64,000 nucleotides of DNA from Arthrobacter sp. S41 (GTDB lineage: Bacteria; Actinomycetota; Actinomycetes; Actinomycetales; Micrococcaceae). The stretch is from assembly GCF_004320535.1 (NCBI RefSeq), contig NZ_SIHY01000001.1, positions 744,001-808,000 on the forward strand, written 5' to 3'. The position numbers were made by a program, and so were the translations under genes. Numbering within the stretch: the stretch's first letter is position 1; each line of letters opens with the position of its first letter. This document shows, piece by piece, positions 8,765-17,500 of this stretch. The notes below the pieces were generated by a model. It saw only the letters and a list, made by a program, of their open reading frames with translations, made no database searches and was not told the DNA's origin.

Positions 8765-8976
8765 TAAAATAGTCAGGTGGGCAATGACCACTATGCAGCC
8801 TGCATAGGTACTCAGACTCCGATTGCACGGTTCAATCGTTCAACCTACAGTCATTGCTTGTGAATCGCGACACGCGAGAATATGAGCGAGACCACTGCAA
8901 GGAGTGTCGTTGCAAGGGTCTTGCTGTTTGAACGATTGCCAGCCTCAAGTTGTTTTGGCAATCAGAGAGGAAACTC
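8765..8976 (+). promoter_or_regulatory. Intergenic region with a widely spaced 11-bp inverted repeat
   Basis: CAATCGTTCAA at 8833-8843 is matched by its exact reverse complement TTGAACGATTG at 8928-8938, 95 bp apart. A direct repeat TTGCAAGGRKTSTYG-like motif (TGCAAG twice, 8906-8926) lies between them. The region precedes the aminotransferase start. Lrp-type regulators bind multiple spaced sites, and a leader RNA could also use this pairing. Role inferred. Confidence 0.4.
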
Positions 8977-10050
8977 ATGACCCTTCACCAGCGCCCCTCC
9001 TTGCAGAAAGTACCCGCTTACAAGCAGGGTAAGCCCGCACCCGCTGGAGCTTCTAAACTCTCCTCCAACGAATCCCCGCACAGCCCACTTCCCTCTGTGC
9101 TCTCCAGCATCCAGGAGGGGCTGGCAACTATCCATCGTTACCCGAGCATTGCAGCTCCACAGCTCACCAATGCACTCAGCGACCAATTCGATATCGCCCC
9201 TGAGCACATCACCCTCGGGGCAGGTTCAGTTGAAGTCGCGGCCCAGATCATTCATGCCGTCGCCGCAGAAGGTGACGAAGTCATGTACGCCTGGCGTTCG
9301 TTCGAGGCCTACCCATCACTGGTCCGAATTGCTGGCGCCACTCCGGTTGAAGTCCCCCTCGACAGCGAATCACGTCACGATCTGCCGGCCATGCTCAACG
9401 CGATTACCGAAAAAACACGCCTCATTTTTATCTGCAATCCCAACAACCCGACTGGAACGGTTGTTCAGGCCCAGGCACTCGATGATTTCATCAATGCTGT
9501 GCCACGCGATGTCCTTGTCGTAGTCGACGAAGCCTACGTGCATTTTGACCGTTCCACCGTACGCGCTGATGGACTTGCCCTCTTCCGCAAGTACCCACAC
9601 GTGGCCGTACTCCATACGTTCTCCAAGGCTTACGGACTTGCCGGCCTGCGAATCGGCTATGCAATCAGCCCTTTGAAAGTAGCAGAAAACTTGCGTAAAG
9701 TCGCAGTGCCCTTCGGTGTCTCTGACCTAGCACAGCGTGCCGCAGTAGCTTCCCTAGCTGCCATCGATGAGCTCTCCGTACGCATCGAAGAGGTCGTGAC
9801 TCAGCGCGAACGCATGTATGAGGCTCTAGCGGCCGCTGGATACCCAGTTGTGAAGTCGCAGGCAAACTTCGTTTGGGTTGATGCCGGTGAGCAAACCATC
9901 GAGTTGGAAGCCCAGCTTGCTTCCGGCGGAGTCATTGTCCGCGCATTCGCCGGTGATGGACTACGTATTTCCTCCGGCACCGAAGAAGATGTCAATCGTG
10001 TGCTGGCAGCTTTGCCAGCAATCAAACCCGCAGAGGCGGCCACCGCATGA
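8977..10050 (+). CDS. Histidinol-phosphate/aromatic aminotransferase-like enzyme
   Basis: 357 residues, a class I/II PLP aminotransferase of the HisC family. Visible motifs are SSNESP near the N-terminus, the substrate/PLP region CNPNNPTGT, VVDEAYVHF, and the PLP lysine in HTFSKAYGLAGLRIGYA. The start ATG at 8977 has GAGAGGA upstream. An amino acid permease follows with an ATGA overlap, and an Lrp-type regulator precedes it. This suggests amino acid catabolism or aromatic aminotransferase (Pat-like) function rather than the biosynthetic hisC, which normally sits in the his operon. No other his gene is in the window. Confidence 0.85.
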   Translation: MTLHQRPSLQKVPAYKQGKPAPAGASKLSSNESPHSPLPSVLSSIQEGLATIHRYPSIAAPQLTNALSDQFDIAPEHITLGAGSVEVAAQIIHAVAAEGDEVMYAWRSFEAYPSLVRIAGATPVEVPLDSESRHDLPAMLNAITEKTRLIFICNPNNPTGTVVQAQALDDFINAVPRDVLVVVDEAYVHFDRSTVRADGLALFRKYPHVAVLHTFSKAYGLAGLRIGYAISPLKVAENLRKVAVPFGVSDLAQRAAVASLAAIDELSVRIEEVVTQRERMYEALAAAGYPVVKSQANFVWVDAGEQTIELEAQLASGGVIVRAFAGDGLRISSGTEEDVNRVLAALPAIKPAEAATA

Positions 10051-11432
10051 CCGCAATAAAAACTCCGACTTCCCAGCTCCACTCTTCGCTGACTCAACGC
10101 CAGATTTCCATGATGGGTCTGGGCGGAGCTATCGGCGCTGGCCTTTTTGTTGGATCCGGCCAGGCGATCTCCATCGCAGGCCCGGCAGTATTGATTTCCT
10201 ACTTGATCGCCGGGGCGGTCATCATCGTCATCATGGCGATGCTCGCCGAAATGGTTGCTGCACACCCATCCTCCGGCGCATTCAGTACCTTTGCCCACAG
10301 GGCCATGGGTCGAAGCGCCGGGAGCACCTTAGGCTGGCTGTACTGGATTCAGCTAGTCGTTGTGATCGCCGCCGAGGCTACCGGTGCAGCAGCCATCACG
10401 GCCACTTGGCTCCCTGCAGTCCCCCAATGGGCATGGGTGCTCGGCTTTGTAGTCATCCTGACCGCCGGGAACCTATTGGGTGTTCGGAACTATGGACGGT
10501 TCGAATACTGGTTTGCGGTCATTAAAGTTGCCGCGATTCTCGCGTTCTTGGTCTTCGGCGTCTTGGTTCTTACACGCGTTATCCCTACCGACGCATCCGT
10601 AGGATTTGGCAATCTTGCTGCTCACGGTGGATTCGCACCGGGCGGAATGCCCGGGATCGCTGCCGCACTGCTCATCGTGATCTTCTCCTTCGGTGGCACC
10701 GAAGTTGTTTCTATTGCCGCTGCTGAGTCGAGTGATCCTGCTGGCAACATCAAGCGAACTGTGAAGTCAGTGATGCTTCGCATCCTCTTCTTCTACCTCG
10801 GCTCGATCCTCATCATTGTGGCACTGCTGCCATGGAACGATCCGGCTATTGCCGACGGTCCTTTTGCTGCCGCTTTGGGTGTTATGAACGTCCCGGGTGT
10901 CGGACTACTGATGAACGCCGTGGTCGTCGTTGCATTGCTCTCGGCAATGAACGCCAATATCTACGGGGCTTCGCGCATGCTCTACTCGCTGGGTCAGCGC
11001 AAGTTGGCTCCACGAGCTGTCACCCACGTGACTGGCAAGGGCGTGCCATCCAAGGCCGTGCTCAGTTCGGTCACTTTCTCATTCCTCGCGGTGGGTCTGA
11101 ATTGGATTTGGCCTGAGACCGTCATGCCTGTCCTGCTCAATGTAGTCGGGTCAACGATCATCATCATCTGGGCGTTTATCGCGGTAACTCAGTTGATCTT
11201 GCGACGCCGGGCAGATAGGAATGGCGAGAAATTGCCTTTGCGCCTGTGGGGTTTCCCAGCACTGAGCATCGCAACTCTGGTTGTTCTCGCGGTGATCGTA
11301 GTTATCGCCGTGACTGATCCTGCAGCACGCACCCAGTTGCTACTGACCGGTGGACTCACCGCAGCGATCTGGCTAGTTTCCAAACTAGTCTTACGTGAAC
11401 AGTCCGACGAGTTGGTCAGCAACGAAAGTTAA
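10047..11432 (+). CDS. APC-family amino acid permease
   Basis: 461 residues with about twelve hydrophobic segments. It begins with the GABA-permease/AnsP-type signature QRQISMMGLGGAIGAGLFVGSG and has the conserved IIFSFGGTEVVSIAAAES in the middle. It starts within the stop codon of the aminotransferase gene (ATGA overlap), so the pair is translationally coupled and the permease probably imports that enzyme's substrate. Followed by a strong terminator. The specific amino acid is not evident. Confidence 0.92.
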   Translation: MTAIKTPTSQLHSSLTQRQISMMGLGGAIGAGLFVGSGQAISIAGPAVLISYLIAGAVIIVIMAMLAEMVAAHPSSGAFSTFAHRAMGRSAGSTLGWLYWIQLVVVIAAEATGAAAITATWLPAVPQWAWVLGFVVILTAGNLLGVRNYGRFEYWFAVIKVAAILAFLVFGVLVLTRVIPTDASVGFGNLAAHGGFAPGGMPGIAAALLIVIFSFGGTEVVSIAAAESSDPAGNIKRTVKSVMLRILFFYLGSILIIVALLPWNDPAIADGPFAAALGVMNVPGVGLLMNAVVVVALLSAMNANIYGASRMLYSLGQRKLAPRAVTHVTGKGVPSKAVLSSVTFSFLAVGLNWIWPETVMPVLLNVVGSTIIIIWAFIAVTQLILRRRADRNGEKLPLRLWGFPALSIATLVVLAVIVVIAVTDPAARTQLLLTGGLTAAIWLVSKLVLREQSDELVSNES

Positions 11433-11450
11433 CGACTGCAGTCGAGATCG

Positions 11451-11497
11451 AAGCCTAGGTTCAATTCATCCGTGAATTGAACCTAGGCTTTTCTTTT
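11451..11497. terminator. Bidirectional rho-independent terminator
   Basis: Perfect stem with 18-bp arms (AAGCCTAGGTTCAATTCA at 11451-11468 and its complement at 11473-11490), a four-base loop and a following TTCTTTT. It separates the convergent permease and AlkD-like genes and overlaps the last codons of the latter. Confidence 0.9.
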
Positions 11498-12175
11498 CAC
11501 CATTTCGTTGATCCAGATTGGAGCGAATGGTGAGGTGCACCCGGGTGACGTCGGATAATCCGCGAGTACCTGCAGTTTCTCGCCAATTGCCAAAGCCCTG
11601 GCACGAAGCGGGGCATGTTCAATTCCGATATTTGCCAAGGTATTGTTCATTGCCCACTGCAAGCGGTCCGGTGCCGTGACCATCCGTCGCTCGATGGCAT
11701 CCAGCAGTTCTGGAAGATTAAGCTTGTCGGGGTCCTTGGCCACTTGGTGTGCTGTCAGCTCCCAACCTGCTGCTTCTAGGACTGGGTCTTGCTCGAGCAT
11801 TAGCGCGCATCGAAGCTGTTCAAGGAGCTTAGTTTTTTTGACGATGTAGCTAAGGAACCAGCTCTGCACCTTAGGCGTGCTGGCTTGTTTGCTCCATTGA
11901 AGAAGCTGTTCAAGGGTGAAGCTACGTGGCTTAGCAATCAAGATGGCAACCAAAGAGCTTGCTGTGTCCTGCGTGTTCCAGAGTTGCTCGGCAAGTTCCT
12001 GATTAGACTTCAACGACTTCGCTAAAGCCCTCAACTTACTCAAGTTAACGCCAAAGTCATCGCCGTGGCGTTCGTTGATGGCCCTAGCTTTGGGGTCTTC
12101 CAGCTCGGCCAGCGCCTGCTGGACGTCCTTGACCAAACTGTCTGGTCCTAATTGCTGGCTCAATTTCTGCTCCAC
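11483..12175 (-). CDS. DNA alkylation repair (AlkD-like) HEAT-repeat protein
   Basis: 230 residues, all helical in character. The family pattern of AlkD-like DNA glycosylase-fold proteins is recognisable: INERHGDDFGVNLSKLRALAK near the N-terminus, ELAEQLWNTQDTASSLVAILIAKP, and the C-terminal ALAIGEKLQVLADYPTSPGCTSPFAPIWINEMV. AlkD enzymes excise positively charged alkylated bases, but several family members have other roles. Twelve bases downstream of the GyrI-like gene in the same direction, so likely co-transcribed. Confidence 0.8.
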   Translation of the reverse strand: MEQKLSQQLGPDSLVKDVQQALAELEDPKARAINERHGDDFGVNLSKLRALAKSLKSNQELAEQLWNTQDTASSLVAILIAKPRSFTLEQLLQWSKQASTPKVQSWFLSYIVKKTKLLEQLRCALMLEQDPVLEAAGWELTAHQVAKDPDKLNLPELLDAIERRMVTAPDRLQWAMNNTLANIGIEHAPLRARALAIGEKLQVLADYPTSPGCTSPFAPIWINEMVKRKA

Positions 12176-12187
12176 ATCTAGTAGTTG

Positions 12188-12805
12188 CTAAAGCGATTGA
12201 ACAGGTTGTCGAAGTATTGTTCTTAACTTCTCCGGGGTCACTCGTCTAGGATCTCCAAGATAGATTTCGTGATGTTTGCCGGTCATCTGCAATCCATGCT
12301 TTGGGATGAAATCCTCGTGCATGCTCTTGAGCACCGGTCCCTCGTCATCGTAAGCACCAACGTGCAAGGTCTGAACGCATTGACCTTCATCCAAGACTTC
12401 TATGCGCACCTTGTCGGCGGCAGGCAAGTTCTTGCTAGCTTGTGCGGCTTCTTTAGCTTGCAGCGCGTCACTGTCGTCTAACCACCGCGGAATCATCAAC
12501 ATCAGCGTCCAGTGCCACAAAGACTTATCCCTATGATCAGTGAAGCTAGTCAGATCATCGGCCCACCACAGCCCTTCAAGCGGTGGCATCACGTAATCCC
12601 TCCCGATCTGCTTACTCGCGAATTTCAGCTTGTAAGCAATTGGGTATAGCGACTCCACCGCCTGGGTATAGGCCGTGGATGTATTGGGATCTCCGGTTCC
12701 GTCAACCATCAGATAACGAGTGGGTTCAAGGGTTAGTACTTGAAATTCGGAAGTCTTCGCACGATAACCGGGGCTAACTTTTTTGAAATCAATCTTCTCG
12801 ACCAA
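12188..12805 (-). CDS. GyrI-like small-molecule-binding domain protein
   Basis: 205 residues, recognised by the start MVEKIDFKKVSPGYRAK, by LEPTRYLMVDGTGDPN, and by the terminal part VQTLHVGAYDDEGPVLKSMHEDFIPKHGLQMTGKHHEIYLGDPRRVTPEKLRTILRQPV. This is the stand-alone GyrI-like (SHS2/BmrR effector-type) family common in Actinobacteria. No HTH is attached. Role unknown; members bind or hydrolyse small hydrophobic compounds. Confidence 0.83.
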   Translation of the reverse strand: MVEKIDFKKVSPGYRAKTSEFQVLTLEPTRYLMVDGTGDPNTSTAYTQAVESLYPIAYKLKFASKQIGRDYVMPPLEGLWWADDLTSFTDHRDKSLWHWTLMLMIPRWLDDSDALQAKEAAQASKNLPAADKVRIEVLDEGQCVQTLHVGAYDDEGPVLKSMHEDFIPKHGLQMTGKHHEIYLGDPRRVTPEKLRTILRQPVQSL

Positions 12806-12833
12806 TACTTCGCTCCCCTAGTTCCACGACTAC

Positions 12834-13925
12834 TTAGAACCACTTACGCCATTTGAATACACCATATAGTGCTGCAGCAAATACGACCATGAACAGCACC
12901 GCACCGGGATACCCAAAGGACCAGTGAAGTTCCGGCATGTTATCGAAATTCATGCCATAGATGGCCGCGATCAGCGTCGGGGCGAAGAGAATTGCGGCCC
13001 AACCAGAGATCTTCTTCATGTCTTCGTTTTGCCGTTGGGCGACCAATGTGGCGTTCACGTTCAAAATCTGGGACAAGGCTTCTCGATACTCAAGCGCTTG
13101 GGTATTAGCGCGAGTTAGGTGGTCAGTGACGTCCTGTAGATAGGTTTGCAGCTCCTCAGGAACTGGATACTTACTGAACCCGTCGTCCAGTGAACGCACT
13201 ACCTCAAGCAGGGACGCCGTGGAGTGCTGCATATCAACGACCTCTTGGCTTAGTCGATAGATGCGTTCGGTGACGGCTGCATCACCGCCGAACACCTGGC
13301 TTTCGATCTGTTCCTTATCAATGCCTAGTCCGCGAAGAACTGGAGCGTATCCGTCAACAATTTCATCCAATATCCGATAGAGCACAGCCTCCGCCCCTAG
13401 CCGCAGGAGCTTAGGGTCTTTGAGCAACATCTGATGTTGTTGAAGGTTTCCATTACTGATGGACTCAGCAAATTCGTGACCGTCGGTTCCATCAATCCAG
13501 CGGTGATCTTGGCAAAAGACCGCAACGGAGCCAGGCCTGACGAGAATATGGAACTCAGAAAGTTCAACTGTCTCGGCTTCATCAAGATACAGCGCGGAAC
13601 GAACAACGATGAGGAGCACGTCGCCATAGCGTTCAAGCTTGGGGCGCTGCCGAGCATGCAAGAGGTCTTCAACGAGTACCGGATGCAGGTTCCAAGCCTC
13701 GGTCAGTTCTTGGATATCGGCTTCGTTCGGCGTTGGGTACAGCGAAAGAGCGATCCTGTTGTCACCAGTTTGGCTGAATTCAAGAGCTTGAGTTGCGGTG
13801 ATGTCCGCTGGAGCCGTCTCCACAGCACCGTCATCAATGAATCGCACTCGCTTCAGGCTATGAGTCGATGCCTGGTTGTTGGCGGTGTATTTTGCTCGTG
13901 AGCTGCGTCGCTGAATTCGTGCCAT
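12834..13925 (-). CDS. corA: CorA-family magnesium/cobalt transporter
   Basis: 363 residues. The ion-selectivity signature GMNFDNMPELHW lies between two C-terminal membrane helices (about residues 300-360). The long N-terminal cytoplasmic domain is alpha/beta followed by long helices. ATG 13925 has AGGAGC four bases upstream and is preferred over the longer frame starting at 14003. A single gene with no linked partner. Family function: pentameric Mg2+ channel in the cytoplasmic membrane. Confidence 0.9.
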   Translation of the reverse strand: MARIQRRSSRAKYTANNQASTHSLKRVRFIDDGAVETAPADITATQALEFSQTGDNRIALSLYPTPNEADIQELTEAWNLHPVLVEDLLHARQRPKLERYGDVLLIVVRSALYLDEAETVELSEFHILVRPGSVAVFCQDHRWIDGTDGHEFAESISNGNLQQHQMLLKDPKLLRLGAEAVLYRILDEIVDGYAPVLRGLGIDKEQIESQVFGGDAAVTERIYRLSQEVVDMQHSTASLLEVVRSLDDGFSKYPVPEELQTYLQDVTDHLTRANTQALEYREALSQILNVNATLVAQRQNEDMKKISGWAAILFAPTLIAAIYGMNFDNMPELHWSFGYPGAVLFMVVFAAALYGVFKWRKWF

Positions 13926-14102
13926 GGTGCTCCTGGTTGAATGACTTTGTTCCAGTATCGCAAGGAGAATCAAAATAGTGGTGCACAAAGCTTTCGGCAA
14001 CACAACGAGTTTTGTGCAACTGCTCTCTGCGTGAGGTCCCCGCTGCTCTGGTCCTTCAAAGACACGTATCTATTGATGAAATCAATGAGCCTATAAACGA
14101 GA

Positions 14103-14138
14103 AAATCCTGAAATTCTTTTCCAAGAATTTCAGGATTT
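14103..14138. terminator. Perfect 36-base hairpin at the island's left end
   Basis: The arms AAATCCTGAAATTCTT (14103-14118) and AAGAATTTCAGGATTT (14123-14138) are perfectly complementary around a TTCC loop. Reading the minus strand, the stem is followed by TTTTCTC, which would suit a terminator shielding corA from island transcription. It also abuts the first possible codon of the HTH gene at 14141, so an operator or recombination-site role is possible. Confidence 0.6.
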
Positions 14139-14143
14139 AATTG

Positions 14144-14581
14144 GTGGGCGTCCTGCAAGCCTATTCGAAACAAAGTAGCCAACCCGTCAAGCTTCGTTCC
14201 TTGATAGACGGCATCCTGACCAACCCTAAAGAGGCTCGACCGGAGCAACCAATCCCCCGCCGCTTCATTCAAATCAGCGACGAGCAAGCCGAGATGATGG
14301 CGGCCGACTACGAAACGGGAATGCGAGTCAAAGACGTGGCAGCCAAGTACGGAGTCAGCCGAGAAACTGTCGGCAAACACCTACGCAGCCAGACAGTCAC
14401 CCCGCGCACGGTCGGACTGGATGACGAGCAGATCGAGGAAGCCGCCAGACTCTACGACCAGGGCGATTCGCTCGCGACGATCGGCAAAAGGATGGGTGTC
14501 AGCGCACAGACGGTGCGGTCACGGTTGATTGAGACGGGAGTGGCGATGCGGAGTTCATATGAACATCTACTCAAACCCTAA
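14144..14581 (+). CDS. Double helix-turn-helix protein, resembling the tail of a serine recombinase
   Basis: About 145 residues. Two successive HTH units are visible: ISDEQAEMMAADYETGMRVKDVAAKYGVSRETVGKHL at about residues 47-83 and LDDEQIEEAARLYDQGDSLATIGKRMGVSAQTVRSRL at about 93-130. They resemble the Hin-type DNA-binding tail of resolvases/invertases. The N-terminal catalytic recombinase domain (active-site Ser) is absent. A stop codon lies immediately upstream, and the only starts near the N-terminus are GTG 14144 or TTG 14141 with no clear ribosome binding site. It may be a remnant of a mobile element or a free-standing DNA-binding protein. Its stop codon overlaps that of the convergent 1269-residue gene. 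Confidence 0.6.
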   Translation: MGVLQAYSKQSSQPVKLRSLIDGILTNPKEARPEQPIPRRFIQISDEQAEMMAADYETGMRVKDVAAKYGVSRETVGKHLRSQTVTPRTVGLDDEQIEEAARLYDQGDSLATIGKRMGVSAQTVRSRLIETGVAMRSSYEHLLKP

Positions 14582-17500
14582 AAATCAAACCCCTCTTCGA
14601 CGCGCTGCGCCTCTTCATCATGTTGCCTTGCCTCGTTCCTATACCCCTCGGCAACCTTGCGAAGCAGCCTGGCCGTCCTCGGCCATTCGTCATTAATATT
14701 TGCGGCATAGCCCTCATATTGCTCAGCCAGCGATCGTTCTTGCGCTCCGCCGTCGGTCATACCCCTCGACGTAACCCCTCGCTTGTTGTAAATAGCTACA
14801 CCGAAGTTTCGGTCAATGACCTCGGAACTATTATTTTCCAAGAAATCACGAACAGGACGGCATGGCCAAGTCACACCATCTCCGTCAACTTTTGCAAATG
14901 CTAACACTTGACCTATGTACGCTTCGCCAGGAGCAAGTCGACCAGTTTGAGCCAGAAGCTCACGCACCCTCAGTACCCAATGCTCCAGCGCGCTTTCATC
15001 AATTTCACCGGACTCCAAGGATGTACCTGGAATCATTCTCCAGCGGTGCAAGAGATTCCATGCATTCTCGGCTATGCCCTTAGGTCGCTCAATGTCTTCG
15101 TCCTCATCAGTACCTTTGTACATAAAGCTGATGATCTGGACGAAAAACTCCGGAGACGTTGCGAGCCAAGATTGCAGCGCCTTAACACTTGCCGAACTAT
15201 CAAGTGCCGGCAAGAGCCTCCACTGTAGAAGCCCCAGCCGCTCAACCTCGATAAAGTTAGCCTGCTCAACGTAGTCGAGTAGGGCGCCAATGTCGTACTG
15301 GGACAGAACACGCCGCTCCGGATCTTCTGCCGAAGAGAATGCCTCGAACAGTTGAATAATAAGCTCCACGTCCAGCTTGAACTTTGCATTATGTGAATAC
15401 ATCGCCAAGAGATCCAATGCGACGGCGTAGCGTCCATTTTTTCCAAGTTGCTCAGCCGTTTCGTTGATAAGTTTAAAATCACCTCGGCCATAGATCTCAA
15501 ATTCTGACCAGTATAGGTCCTCTATTTCTTCGCCGACTTCGGCGAGGCTCCCCCATACTGTCGGAAGATTTTCCGCTAATCGATACACCCTAGCTGCCAC
15601 AAGTGGCGTCTCGACGTGGCGTCGAGCAAGAGCAATGATGTTATCCGAATTACCAGCGAGAGTTTTGGCGATCGCCGCGCGGGCAAATTCCGGCACCCCA
15701 GGGCGAGTATCGATTACAAGCGGCGCTAATGAATCAACGTCAAGTGCGATCTTTGACGAGGATGCCGCGGAGTAGCCAACACTCCATGGAGTTTTTACCC
15801 TTTGGGCGAGCTCACACAGTCCGAGCAGATCTAGCTGTTCGTAAACCTCCTCCACAGCTACCAACTGACGGCGCGTCAGCTCCTCTTGGTACTTCTCATG
15901 GTCGTCGCGGCGGGTTACGTCGCCCAGATCAGGCATATGTTCAAAGAGCCACTCGACCCTTCCTGTCCCATTAAGCGGCTCAAACAATTCAGCTACAGAA
16001 TCCAGAGCTAAGAGGATTGATTCATCTAATGCCCATTGGGCGTCGCTGAATTCGCGATGCCTCCGAATCAGCGACGTCAGCTCATTCCAGATCGATTCGG
16101 AGATTTCCGGGTCAAGCTCTTTTGCTGCAGTGTCCTTGAATAGCACCAGCACGCGATCTCGCAACTCCACCGTGAGGTCATCCAGCTTCTCCACGAGATC
16201 TACCAGTCGGCGCGGATCAGCTTCTGCAAGTCCAAGGCTTAAGGCAACGACATGGTTGACTGCATCGACGTATTCGGTCATCGAAACATTAGAACTTGCT
16301 ACACGCTCCTTCCAGTCGTGGAAATCAGGGCCGCCGGACTCCACTATCGAGGATTGCGATCCAGGGTAGAGGCCGAGCAGAAGGTCCCAAGTCTTCTCCG
16401 GATAGCTCTTGGCGAACTTCGACAGGACGGCATTTCGCGATTTTAGTGAAGCCCCTGTTTGGGGGCGCCAGGGAAGAAATAGTCCAATCAAGGCACTCAC
16501 TGGTCGATTCGATAGCGCACCCCCTGGATCTCTTTGCGCCAACGTCATAATCAGCGATGAGGCTGCACCAAAATACTGTGATGACCAAGCAAGAACCTCA
16601 AGCGCCCATTGCAAATAAACGTGCGGGCTTGTCGGCGAAAGAAATCCATGATCGGCATCAGCAAAGACACCCTCTGCCAATGGACCGCCAGGCTTCATTG
16701 CAAGCTCTAGTGCATCCAAGAACGTATCAGGCGCCGCCTCTGCTAAAAGCGACAACACATCGAAAAGAGATTCCCAGAGCTTACCTGTTTCATCCTCGTT
16801 AGCCCGTAGGAGCAATGCCCGGACGACCAACTGAGCCCAACCGCTGAGCGTCTGGCCGTCAACCCGTCGATCAGCGTCACTCTCTAAAGAACCCAAGACG
16901 GCCAACATAGAGGCGAGCCCCTTGCGTAAATCAGCTGAATGACTGCGCACTTTCCCGTCGATAGCAGCCTTCCATCGGTCCTCACGCGGTAGGTTAAGCT
17001 TTGGATCAACAGCCGCAAGAACCTCCTGCGCAATGGCCTCAAGGGTCCGCAAATCATCTCCGGTAATCCGATTAATTACCTGCGTTATGGAGTCCGTGTG
17101 ATCGAAAACCTTCCACGCCGCCCCTACGCGCGTAAAGACAGGCGAAGCCCCATTCAGCCACCGATCCATCTCGTGGTGAAAGGCATCGACGGTCCCGGAG
17201 ATACGTTCAATCGCGGCAATGTCCCCAGCGAAGCCCAGGTTCCAGGAACCTAGCAACCAGGACTTTCGCGCAATAGCCGTGTCTGAGAAACCCGCAACAG
17301 TAATGATTGCGAGACTCGAGACCCCGATCAATTGCCTCTTATAGAGAGGTACGCTTTTGTTGATAGCTTTGGCCAGCTTGTTAACCCGCCCTTTCTCCAC
17401 GCCGTTCGCCTCAAGTAGCTTCTCAGCGTCGCCAATCGGAACAGGAGGCAGCTCAATATCCGCAGATTGACCAACGGAAGTATGCATAACGATATGGTGT

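Noticed and set aside
10047-10525. Second reading frame over the start of the permease gene
   Set aside because: Shadow; the permease frame has the GGAIGAGLFVGSG signature.
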